Shown here one piece after another: positions 50,996-58,739 of a DNA stretch of 64,000 nt; positions within the stretch are counted from its first letter, which is position 1; each line of letters starts with the position of its first letter. Made by a program: the position numbers and the translations under genes. Where the stretch lies: the NCBI RefSeq assembly GCF_030811555.1, contig NZ_JAUSQZ010000001.1, positions 2,849,241-2,913,240 on the forward strand, written 5' to 3'. The notes under the pieces are model-generated. The model made no database searches and was not told the origin of the DNA. It worked only from the letters and a program-made list of their open reading frames with translations. This DNA comes from Kineosporia succinea (GTDB taxonomy: Bacteria > Actinomycetota > Actinomycetes > Actinomycetales > Kineosporiaceae).

Positions 50996-51170
50996 GATCA
51001 GTCTCTTTTCAGGCGATGTCGTCGGCCTCTGTCGTGGCGACATCGAGTGAGATGACGGTTGTGGGCGGATTTGTTCGGGTGAGCTGGATCACAGGCCCGG
51101 TGGCGCAGCCGGGGACGCCGCGGTGGTGGGCTCTACCGACCCACGCACCGCAACGTCCCTCATCGGCCCA

Positions 51171-52379
51171 CTAGGCCGAACCCACCAGGGCCTCGCCGAT
51201 GAACGCGCCCTCGGCACACCCGGGCGGGATCACGAACGCGGCGGAACCCACGTGCGTGATCCAGATGTTCATGGCGTCGGACTCGGCCAGCCGCTGCTGC
51301 ACGGGCACGAACGACTTCGCGGCGTCGGACTGGAAGGCCGCGAAAAGCAGCCCGCAGTCGGGCTTGCCGGAGGCGTCCGGCCCGTCGTCGTAGCTGAAAC
51401 CGCGCCGCAGCATGCGTTCGGCCGGTGTCAGCGCTGTCGCCCGCACCACGTGCGCCTCGGCCGCGACCACCGGCAGGCCCTGACCGTCGACCGCCGCGGT
51501 GTCCGGATCGTCCTGCTCCGAACCGCCGGTCACCGGGCTTCCGTCGGAAAGCCTTCGGGCGGTGGCCATCTCCTTGGCCGGGCGGCCGAGGTCGTCCCAG
51601 GTGTCGACGTCCATCCGGATCCGCCGGAACACCAGCATGCTGCCGCCCTTCAGCCAGTCCGGCCCCTCGGCCCACACCGTGTCGTCGAACTCCGTGGTCC
51701 CGGACGCGGGATTGGCCGTGCCGTCACGCTGCCCCATCAGGTTCCGGGGAGTGGTGGCGGCCGGTTCGCTGCCCCGGGCGGGGTTGAAACCGGTCTGCAT
51801 CCAGCGCACCGTGGCCAGGTCCCGGGCGTCGCGCACCAGGCGGCGCACGGCGTACGACAGCGGAACCGGGTCGTCGCTGCACACCTGCAGCAGCACGTCA
51901 CCGCCCGACCAGCGTTGCTCGAGCCGGTCGGTGGCGAAAACCGGCAGATCGCGGATCACCTCGGGGCAGTCCGCGCTCCGGCCGATCGCGTCGAACAGGC
52001 CCGGGCCGAAACCGAACGTCACCGTCAGACGCGACGGCAGCGACACGATCTCCGGGTCGTTCGAAGCCAGGGGCATTTGCCCGGCGGTGAGTTTCGCGGC
52101 GTCGTCGGTGAGAAGCCGCAGCAGGCGCCGCACGTGCTCGACGTCCGCCCCCTTCTTCAGGTCCAGGGCCAGGAATCGCGCGTGGGACTGGGCCTCGGTC
52201 GCGATCCCGGCCTGGTGGGGTCCGTGAAAGGGGACGTTCTGGGCGCCTTTGGCTTCCTCCTGCGGAACTGTGGCTTCCGGGGTCAGGGACAGACCTGCCG
52301 CCCCGGCCAGACCACCGCCCGCCAGCGTGGCGCCGCCTCCGAGCAGGAGGCGACGCCGGCTCAGGGAAGGCTGGGTCAC
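51171..52379 (-). CDS. DyP-type heme peroxidase, Tat-exported (EfeB/DtpA-like)
   Basis: 402 residues. Twin-arginine signal SRRRLLLGGGATLAGGG. The catalytic Asp motif is in MGQRDGTANP (GxxDG) and FRRIRMDVDTWD follows. GTG at 52379 overlaps the stop of the PCuAC gene (GTGA). In Streptomyces a DyP (DtpA) works with an extracytoplasmic copper chaperone; the same pair here supports a copper or iron-trafficking role. Confidence 0.92.
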   Translation of the reverse strand: MTQPSLSRRRLLLGGGATLAGGGLAGAAGLSLTPEATVPQEEAKGAQNVPFHGPHQAGIATEAQSHARFLALDLKKGADVEHVRRLLRLLTDDAAKLTAGQMPLASNDPEIVSLPSRLTVTFGFGPGLFDAIGRSADCPEVIRDLPVFATDRLEQRWSGGDVLLQVCSDDPVPLSYAVRRLVRDARDLATVRWMQTGFNPARGSEPAATTPRNLMGQRDGTANPASGTTEFDDTVWAEGPDWLKGGSMLVFRRIRMDVDTWDDLGRPAKEMATARRLSDGSPVTGGSEQDDPDTAAVDGQGLPVVAAEAHVVRATALTPAERMLRRGFSYDDGPDASGKPDCGLLFAAFQSDAAKSFVPVQQRLAESDAMNIWITHVGSAAFVIPPGCAEGAFIGEALVGSA

Positions 52380-52936
52380 TCCGTGCCTTCCGTGGTCATG
52401 TCGCTGTCCTCGTACTTCTCCTCGCCGGCGGAGGTGGTCTTGGCCAGGGCGGTGAAGTCCTCGGTGGAGCCGTCGTCGAGGGTCAGGCGCACGGTGACCT
52501 CGTCGCCCGCCTCGATGGCCTTCGCCATGTCCATGACCATGAGGTGGTCGCCGCCGGGAGCGAGTTCGTGCTTCGCGCCGGCCTTGATCACGAACCCGCC
52601 CTCCTTCTCCTGCATGATCATCTCGTTGTCCTTCATGACCATCTCGTGCAGCTGGGTCATGCCGGAGGCGGAGGTCTTGGCCGACTGCACGGTGATGTCG
52701 GTCGTGCCGGTGTTCTCGAGCACGCCGAAGACCGCGGTCATGCCGGCCTTCGCGTCGGCCGTCTTCACCCACGGGTCGGTGACGGTGAGCGCGTCGGCCC
52801 CGGTGCCGGTGACCTCGCCACCGACCACCTTCACGTCGTCGCTCGCGGAGGGGGTGCCCGAGCCGCTCGAGCAGGCGGTGAGAGCGGTGGTGGCGGCGAG
52901 CACGGTGGCGGCGAGCAGGAGCTTGTTCTTGCGCAT
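52376..52936 (-). CDS. PCu(A)C-type periplasmic copper chaperone lipoprotein
   Basis: 186 residues. Lipobox ATTALTACSS. The copper-binding pattern is visible: LHEMVMKDNEMIM and then GGDHLMVMD (H-M...H-x-M). Probably delivers Cu(I) to the DyP partner or to cytochrome oxidase. Upstream is a His/Met-containing membrane protein. Confidence 0.9.
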   Translation of the reverse strand: MRKNKLLLAATVLAATTALTACSSGSGTPSASDDVKVVGGEVTGTGADALTVTDPWVKTADAKAGMTAVFGVLENTGTTDITVQSAKTSASGMTQLHEMVMKDNEMIMQEKEGGFVIKAGAKHELAPGGDHLMVMDMAKAIEAGDEVTVRLTLDDGSTEDFTALAKTTSAGEEKYEDSDMTTEGTE

Positions 52937-53103
52937 GGCGATGGGAGACCTCTCGAAAGTCTGTGTGGATGAGCCGTCTTTCGCGGTCGCCGATGAGGGA
53001 CGCGTCGGACGGCGTCTCGGGCGCGAGTCGAGTTGCGCCCGTGGTCGGCTCTGAGCCCAGAGGTGGGCGGGCCCCGGGAACGGGGTGACGGATCAGTGAG
53101 TGA

Positions 53104-53733
53104 TCAGGCGAAAGTCGCTGCGGAGCGAGGCGGTCCGCGGCGCCCGACGGCACCGGTGAGAGGTTCGGGCCTGACCGGCGGCACGCTTCGGGAGGTGGCG
53201 CGGCGCCGGCGGGCGACGATCGGAACCGGTCGCGACAGAGCGGGAAGCGTGGGCAGGATCCACGAGAGCATCCGCCAGAGGGCCCACTCGCCGTGGCTCA
53301 GCAGCAGGCCGAGCAGGGCGGCGGCGCTCAGGTGGGTGAGCGTCATGAGGGGTGAGTCGCTGCTCATGGCCGCCATCGACTCGTCGTGGCAGACCAGGGC
53401 CCCGGTGGGAGCACCCGGATGGCCCAGGTGCGAGGACATCTGGACGCAACCCGCGGCGGGGCCGAACAGGCCGAAGAGCTCGTGCAGGCCGGCCTGCACG
53501 GCCACCATGGTGATGCCGACGGTGGTGCCGGAGCGCAGGCGCCCGGCGGCGACGGCGGCCATCGGGGCGAGCAGCAGGGCCAGGGCGATCAGGAGCACCG
53601 GCGTGGGGGGAGTGCCACCGGCGAACACGTGGGCGACGGCGGAGAGCGAAACGGCGCAGGCCGAGAACACCCCCGCGCGCACGACGCGGAGTTTGCCCTG
53701 GACGAGCTGTCGCTCGGCAGCCCGCGCACTCAC
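53104..53733 (-). CDS. Integral membrane protein, possibly copper-linked
   Basis: 209 residues, about four TMs (for example VLLIALALLLAPMAAVAAGRL). An extracytoplasmic loop has Cys and Met/His residues (CVQMSSHLGHPG, CHDESMAAMSSDSPLMTLTHLS) that could bind metal. GTG at 53733 with TATCCT 6 nt upstream (leaderless). First gene of the copper-linked block. Confidence 0.78.
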   Translation of the reverse strand: MSARAAERQLVQGKLRVVRAGVFSACAVSLSAVAHVFAGGTPPTPVLLIALALLLAPMAAVAAGRLRSGTTVGITMVAVQAGLHELFGLFGPAAGCVQMSSHLGHPGAPTGALVCHDESMAAMSSDSPLMTLTHLSAAALLGLLLSHGEWALWRMLSWILPTLPALSRPVPIVARRRRATSRSVPPVRPEPLTGAVGRRGPPRSAATFA

Positions 53734-53769
53734 ACCGTCAGGATAGCCAACGTCTTTCGGCGGGTTGCC

Positions 53770-54129
53770 TCAGACCGCCGGTCTCGGGAGTTCGGCGTGC
53801 CCCGGGAGCCCGGCGAGGATGTCGGTGGCGGCGTGCGGCCGGGTGACGCCGTCGACGATGATCACCGAGCCGGCGCTGTTGCGGGTGCGCAGCGGCAGGA
53901 TTGCCCGGTAGCCGGGAGAGTCGTACCAGTCGCGGGCGGTGCCGAGGTCGGGGAACGAGATCACCACCACGTCGCCGGGCCAGGTCTCTTCCAGCTCGTG
54001 CACCCGGGCGCCGTGCACCAGGAACTCCCCGCCGTAGGGCTCCAGCGTGGCGTCGATGCGGTGCACGTACTCCGAGACCTCCTCGTTCATGTCGACGTGG
54101 GTGAAGTGGGCGATGGCGTATGCGGTCAT
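53770..54129 (-). CDS. DUF1330-family protein
   Basis: 119 residues. MTAYAIAHFTHVDMNEEVSEYVHRIDATLEPYGGEFLVHGARVHELE and VVISFPDLGTARDWYDSPGYRAILPLR are typical of the dimeric alpha-beta barrel DUF1330 family. TAGCGT 7 nt before the ATG suggests a leaderless transcript. Function unknown. Confidence 0.88.
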   Translation of the reverse strand: MTAYAIAHFTHVDMNEEVSEYVHRIDATLEPYGGEFLVHGARVHELEETWPGDVVVISFPDLGTARDWYDSPGYRAILPLRTRNSAGSVIIVDGVTRPHAATDILAGLPGHAELPRPAV

Positions 54130-54368
54130 GCCGACGACGCTAGGACGCGTGGGTGCGGGTGGCGATGACCTGACGGGTCATGCGGGACCCGGGAAAAGCA
54201 GGGAAGCCTTACCTCTCTTTGTTCACCGGAGCTTGCGGTAATGACACGCCGGTGCACATTTTTTTGGGTGCGTCTCCTGTCGGCAATGCCCGTTATTTAT
54301 TTCGCCAGCCTCATCTTCGCTAATTAATTCAGAGCCTCTGACCTGCGGGCATGTGCTTTGTATGGCGC

Positions 54369-54412
54369 TTAGCCAAGCATTGCCTAACTCGAGTGAGGTT
54401 AGCGTTGCCTGT
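54369..54412 (+). promoter_or_regulatory. Two IdeR/DtxR-like boxes upstream of the DUF1540 gene
   Basis: 54369-54387 (reverse complement begins TTAGGCAATGCTTGG) and 54394-54412 (TGAGGTTAGCGTTGCCT) each match 13 of 19 positions of the IdeR consensus by eye, 25 nt apart. The 54130-54498 gap is unusually AT-rich and has no gene. Confidence 0.55.
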
Positions 54413-54498
54413 CAATTCCTGAATTGCGGTGCCGAGATATTTCTGGTGCTCTTCGGTCAAGCACTTCACCTGCCAGTGTTCGACGGAAGAGGTTCGCC

Positions 54499-54792
54499 AT
54501 GACCACCATGCCTGCTGTGAGCGAGTGCTCGGTCGACGGCTGCGGCTACAACCACGACGGCTGTCACGCCTTCGCCATCACGGTGTCGGGCACCAATGGC
54601 AGCGCCGACTGCGGCACGTTCATCCCGCTGGCGCGCAAGGGTGGGCTCGACAAGGTCGTGGCGCAGGTGGGTGCCTGCCAGCGCACCGACTGCTCGTTCA
54701 ACAGCAACCTCGAGTGCTCGGCCTCCGGTGTGCGCATCGGCGCCGGCCAGGGCAGTGCCAGCGCCAACTGCCTCACCTATCAGCCTGCCTGA
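54499..54792 (+). CDS. DUF1540 cysteine-rich protein (two repeats)
   Basis: 97 residues. Two DUF1540 modules: CSVDGCGYNHDGCHAFAITV then CGTF, and CQRTDCSFNSNLECSASGVRI then NCLTY, eight conserved Cys in all, so likely metal-binding. GGAAGAGG lies 8 nt before the ATG at 54499; the longer frame is rejected. The IdeR-like boxes suggest iron control. Confidence 0.88.
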   Translation: MTTMPAVSECSVDGCGYNHDGCHAFAITVSGTNGSADCGTFIPLARKGGLDKVVAQVGACQRTDCSFNSNLECSASGVRIGAGQGSASANCLTYQPA

Positions 54793-54808
54793 CGTCATCT
54801 GACGCCAC

Positions 54809-54830
54809 TGCCCGCACCCTCGTGCGGGCA
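54809..54830 (+). terminator. Hairpin terminator after the DUF1540 gene
   Basis: TGCCCGCAC (54809-54817) and GTGCGGGCA (54822-54830), 4-nt loop. Confidence 0.7.
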
Positions 54831-54915
54831 CTCGTGGGGTGATCCGTGGCCGCCTTCCGGGCGCACGGGTCGCCCCACTTCTCGTTTTGCCTGTTCACAG
54901 CCCTTCTTCGCGAGG

Positions 54916-54944
54916 TGACGTCAAAGCGCTGGACTTTGACGTCA
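54916..54944. promoter_or_regulatory. Perfect TGACGTCAAAG dyad upstream of the RHH gene
   Basis: TGACGTCAAAG (54916-54926) and CTTTGACGTCA (54934-54944) around 7 nt; each arm holds the palindrome TGACGTCA. Another TGACGTCA is at 54790. It sits at the expected operator position for autorepression by the ribbon-helix-helix protein at 54958. Confidence 0.65.
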
Positions 54945-54957
54945 TAGTGGCGTCATC

Positions 54958-55524
54958 ATGATGCCCATGGACGTCACCGCGTATACCGCCCGCCTGCACC
55001 GGGATCTCTACGCCGCCGGTCAGGTGGGGGGCGACGAATCTCTGGTCGTGGCCGAGCACATGGCGAACGCGCTCGACTCCTCGATCCGGCTGGTGCTGCT
55101 CGACGCGCTGGTCGAGGCCGCCGGCGAGATCAGCGAGGGGCTGGCGCCCGGCTCGGTCGAGGTGCGTCTGCTCGGCCGTGAGGTGCAGTTCGCCGTATCC
55201 GCCCCGGTGTCCGAACCGGCAGCCCCGGCTGCTGTCGTGCAGCCCCCGGTCGCCGCCGACGATCCCGAAGATGACGGCGCCACCGCACGTCTCAGCCTGC
55301 GCCTGCCCGAGCGGCTCAAGTCCCGCGTCGAAGAGGCGGCCTCCGCGGCCGGGCTCTCGGTGAACGCCTGGCTGGTGCGCTCGGTCGGCGCGCTGGTCGA
55401 GAACCCCACTCCGGGAGCTCGTCCGGCCGCCGGCGCTCGTCAGCCCGAGTCCGCTTCCCCGCCCCTGCCGCCGACCTGGAGCGGCACGGGCATGGGGCAG
55501 CGGCGCAGCGGGTGGGTCCGCTGA
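54958..55524 (+). CDS. Ribbon-helix-helix (HicB/Arc-like) DNA-binding protein
   Basis: 188 residues. The C-terminal RHH motif is ARLSLRLPERLKSRVEEAASAAGLSVNAWLVRSVGALVE (about 115-155); the N-terminal 90 residues are helical (AEHMANALDSSIRLVLLDALVEAAGEIS) and a Pro/Ala linker joins them. Usually antitoxin or regulator type. The downstream DUF4097 and ABC genes follow closely, so it may control that operon. Confidence 0.85.
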   Translation: MMPMDVTAYTARLHRDLYAAGQVGGDESLVVAEHMANALDSSIRLVLLDALVEAAGEISEGLAPGSVEVRLLGREVQFAVSAPVSEPAAPAAVVQPPVAADDPEDDGATARLSLRLPERLKSRVEEAASAAGLSVNAWLVRSVGALVENPTPGARPAAGARQPESASPPLPPTWSGTGMGQRRSGWVR

Positions 55525-55607
55525 ACCCCGCGCCCGCGGTTCGCTGACCGGCGAACCGCGGCCCGCGTCCTCAATTTCTGTGTGCACCGCCCTTCCTAGG
55601 AGCTGTC

Positions 55608-56462
55608 ATGCCCGAATTCAGCACGCCCGAGCCCATTTCGGTCCTCGTCGACGTGGGTGGCGCCTCGCTCACCGTGAACGCCGTGGCGGGTGGCCGTCAG
55701 ACCACGGTCGAGGTCAGGCCGCACAACACCGACCGAGCCGTCGACGTGGAGCACGCCCGGCGCACCACCGTCGAGCTGGCCGGGGGAAGGCTCACCGTCC
55801 GGGCGCCGCGCAGTGCGAAGGCACGGCTCAAGACGCTTTTCGGCTCGTCCGAGCGGGTCGACATCACGATCAGCCTGCCGGCGCACTCCACGCTGGAGAT
55901 GCGGGGCTGGGGCGACGTGCGCTCGTCCGGCGAGCTCGGTGACGTCGAGATCGACACCGGTATGGGCGACGTCCACCTGGAGTCCGTCGGCCGGGCGCGG
56001 GTCAAGACCGCGATGGGCGACGTGCACGCCGAAACCGTCGCCGGGCCGGCCGATCTTCGCACCTCGGCCGGATCGGTCTGGGTCGGCCGGGCGCGGGGCG
56101 AGGTCAGCGCCAAGACCTCCGCCGGTGACGTGCGGGTCGAGGAGAGCCTCGGCGAGGTGCGCATGACGACCTCGGCCGGTGACCTGCGGGTGCAGCGGGC
56201 CCTGGCCGGGGTCGAGGCCAAGACCTCCGCCGGGGACATCCGCCTGGGCTCGGTCTGCACCGGGTCGGTCAGCGCCACCACGTCGTACGGCAACCTCGAG
56301 ATCGGCATCGCCCCCGGCACCGCCGCCTGGCTCGACCTGAACGCCCGGCACGGCGCTGTGCGCAGCGGCCTCGAAGACGCTGACGGCCCGGGTGATTCCG
56401 AGCTGACCGTCGAGATCCACGCCACCACCGGCTACGGCGACATCGTGCTGCGCCGGGCCTGA
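55608..56462 (+). CDS. DUF4097-family beta-helix protein
   Basis: 284 residues. Repeated short strands such as TSAGDVRVEESLGEVRMTTSAGDLRV and KTSAGDIRLGSVCTGSVSATTSYGNLEIG form a right-handed beta-helix/adhesin-like fold. DUF4097 proteins are commonly found beside ABC transporters and two-component genes. Start ATG at 55608. Confidence 0.88.
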   Translation: MPEFSTPEPISVLVDVGGASLTVNAVAGGRQTTVEVRPHNTDRAVDVEHARRTTVELAGGRLTVRAPRSAKARLKTLFGSSERVDITISLPAHSTLEMRGWGDVRSSGELGDVEIDTGMGDVHLESVGRARVKTAMGDVHAETVAGPADLRTSAGSVWVGRARGEVSAKTSAGDVRVEESLGEVRMTTSAGDLRVQRALAGVEAKTSAGDIRLGSVCTGSVSATTSYGNLEIGIAPGTAAWLDLNARHGAVRSGLEDADGPGDSELTVEIHATTGYGDIVLRRA

Positions 56463-56493
56463 ACCTCCGTCTCGAAGAACGAAGGAGCGCTCC

Positions 56494-57453
56494 ATGGCAA
56501 CGCCGCCCGTTCCGCCCGTTCCACCCGAGCTCGCCATCGACGTCCGGGGTCTGCGCAAGAGCTTCGGCGACCACACCGTGCTCGACGGCATCGACCTGGC
56601 CGTGCCCCGCGGCACCGTGTTCGCCCTGCTGGGGCCCAACGGTGCCGGAAAGACCACCACCGTCAACATTCTCGCCACGCTGCTGGCGCCCGACGCCGGG
56701 TCGGTGCGCATCGCCGGGCACGACCTGGCCACCGCGCCGGGCCGGGTGCGCACCTCGATCGGCGTCACCGGGCAGTTCGCCGCGATCGACGACCTGCTCA
56801 CCGGCCTCGAGAACCTCATGCTCATGGGGCGGCTGCACCATCTCGGCAAGCACGAGAACCGGGAGCGGGCGCAGTCCCTGCTCGGCCGATTCGGGCTCAC
56901 CGACGTCGGTCACCGGCTCCCCAGCACCTACTCCGGGGGCATGCGGCGCCGGCTCGACCTGGCGATGGGCCTGATGGGCCGGCCACAGGTGGTGTTCCTC
57001 GACGAGCCCACCACCGGCCTCGACCCCCGCAGCCGCCGCGAGATGTGGGATGTGGTGCGCGCCCTGGTCGCCGACGGCGTCACCGTCCTGCTCACCACCC
57101 AGTACCTCGAGGAGGCCGATCAGCTGGCCGACCGCATCGCGCTGCTCGACGGCGGGCGCATCGTGGCGCAGGGCACCGAGTCCGAGCTGAAACGCCTGAT
57201 CCCGGGCGGGCACATCACCCTGCGGTTCGCCGACGCGGCGTCGCTGCACCGGGCCGGGCAGGTGCTCGGAACCGAGGGTGCCCACCCCGAAGACCTGAGC
57301 CTCGACGTGGTGGGGCGGGCCGACGTCCCCAATCTGCGGTTGCTGCTCAACCGTCTCGACGCGGAGCAGATCCCGGTCGACGACATCGTGCTGCACAACC
57401 CCGATCTGGACGACGTGTTCCTCGCCCTCACCGCCAAGGAGGCAGTTCGATGA
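56494..57453 (+). CDS. ABC transporter ATP-binding protein, DrrA (daunorubicin resistance) type
   Basis: 319 residues. Walker A LLGPNGAGKTTTVNIL, signature YSGGMRRRLDLAMGL, Walker B VVFLDEPTTGLDPRS, and the C-terminal DrrA-type domain with HNPDLDDVFLALTA. Four-nt overlap with the permease. Likely exports a lipid, antibiotic or other hydrophobic compound. Confidence 0.94.
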   Translation: MATPPVPPVPPELAIDVRGLRKSFGDHTVLDGIDLAVPRGTVFALLGPNGAGKTTTVNILATLLAPDAGSVRIAGHDLATAPGRVRTSIGVTGQFAAIDDLLTGLENLMLMGRLHHLGKHENRERAQSLLGRFGLTDVGHRLPSTYSGGMRRRLDLAMGLMGRPQVVFLDEPTTGLDPRSRREMWDVVRALVADGVTVLLTTQYLEEADQLADRIALLDGGRIVAQGTESELKRLIPGGHITLRFADAASLHRAGQVLGTEGAHPEDLSLDVVGRADVPNLRLLLNRLDAEQIPVDDIVLHNPDLDDVFLALTAKEAVR

Positions 57454-58277
57454 GCACGACCTTCCCGATCGCCGAAACCGACGGACCGCAGCCCTTCTCC
57501 GACTCGATGGCGATGTTCTCCCGGCAGACCCGGCGGCTGAGGCGCTATCCGGAGCTGACGGTCGTGGTGCTGGCGATCCCGATCATCTTCCTGCTGCTGT
57601 TCGTGTTCGTCTTCGGGGGCACGCTCGGGGCCGGGCTGAACGGCGGGGCCGGTGGCGGGGGCGATCGGGGCGACTACGTGAACTACGTGATGCCGGCGAT
57701 CCTGCTCATGACCATCAGCTCGATCGCGGCGGGCACCTCCACCAGCGTCTGCCAGGACATGACGACCGGCATCATCGCCCGGTTCCGCACGATGTCGATC
57801 TCGCCCGGGTCGGTTCTCACCGGGCACGCGCTGGCCGCCGTTCTGCAGAGCCTGATCTCGCTCGTCATCGTGGTCGCGGTGGGGGTGCTCGTGGGTTTCC
57901 GGCCGGAGGTCGACCTGCGCGGCTGGCTCGGCGCGGCGGCCCTGCTCGCCGGGATGTCGCTGGCGATCGCCTGGTTGTCGGTGGCGTGTGGCCTGATCGC
58001 CCGCTCCGTCGAGACGGCCAGCAACTTCTCCCTGCCGCTGGTCGTGCTGCCGTTCCTGGGCAGCGGGTTCGTCCCCACCGACTCGATGCCGTCCGGTCTG
58101 GCCTGGTTCGCCGAATACCAGCCGTTCACGCCGGTCATGGACGTGCTGCGCGGTCTGCTGCTGGGCACTCCCCTGGAGACGGGTGCGGTCGGGCTGGCGA
58201 TCGGCTGGTGCGTGGGGCTCACCGGCCTCGGCCACATCTGGTCGCGGCGTGTCTACGCCCGGCCGAGAAAGATCTGA
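57450..58277 (+). CDS. ABC-2 type permease, DrrB type
   Basis: 275 residues, about six TMs starting LTVVVLAIPIIFLLLFVFVFGG. GIIARFRTMSISPGSVLTGHAL and GFVPTDSMPSGLAWFAEYQPFTPVMDVLRGLLLG are the DrrB/NodJ-type signatures. The start overlaps the ATPase stop (ATGA). Forms the export complex with the preceding gene. Confidence 0.94.
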   Translation: MSTTFPIAETDGPQPFSDSMAMFSRQTRRLRRYPELTVVVLAIPIIFLLLFVFVFGGTLGAGLNGGAGGGGDRGDYVNYVMPAILLMTISSIAAGTSTSVCQDMTTGIIARFRTMSISPGSVLTGHALAAVLQSLISLVIVVAVGVLVGFRPEVDLRGWLGAAALLAGMSLAIAWLSVACGLIARSVETASNFSLPLVVLPFLGSGFVPTDSMPSGLAWFAEYQPFTPVMDVLRGLLLGTPLETGAVGLAIGWCVGLTGLGHIWSRRVYARPRKI

Positions 58278-58739
58278 CGCATCCTTAGAATCCAGTTCGA
58301 GATCGGCGGTCCGGCCGACGACAAGGCCTGAACCGGCGGTTGTGCGGGCGCCGACCGGCCGATGACCTCCCCGGGACGTTCGGTCGACCCTGGTCTCTCC
58401 GCCCTCACCGGCAACGTTCCGTAAACCGCACGACCCCGTGTCCCCGTGCCTGGCCGCATCGGCCGGGCGCCCGGGATGCGGGGATCCGTGCGTTTTGCCG
58501 ACGCGGTATCTGCGGTCTCGCCGGATTTGTCGACGAGTGGAAATCGTTGTGCTCGAACGGCTTCCCGGCGGCTTTGGCAGTGGGGGAGATGGGCCTGAAG
58601 CGACCTGTGGGGCAGCTACGGAACGCTCCCGCAATGCTCCACCTGGGTGCGCTGACAAGGCGAAACCGACTACTCTCCACACTCGGAAGAACACGATCCG
58701 TATTGAGGTCGGATCGAGGGATGCGGGAAGGGAGGGGGC
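58278..58739. other. Non-coding region upstream of the GGDEF protein
   Basis: About 460 nt between the permease stop and the diguanylate cyclase start. It should carry the promoter of the latter. I saw no convincing ORF; the open frames here have no host-like codon bias. Confidence 0.45.
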
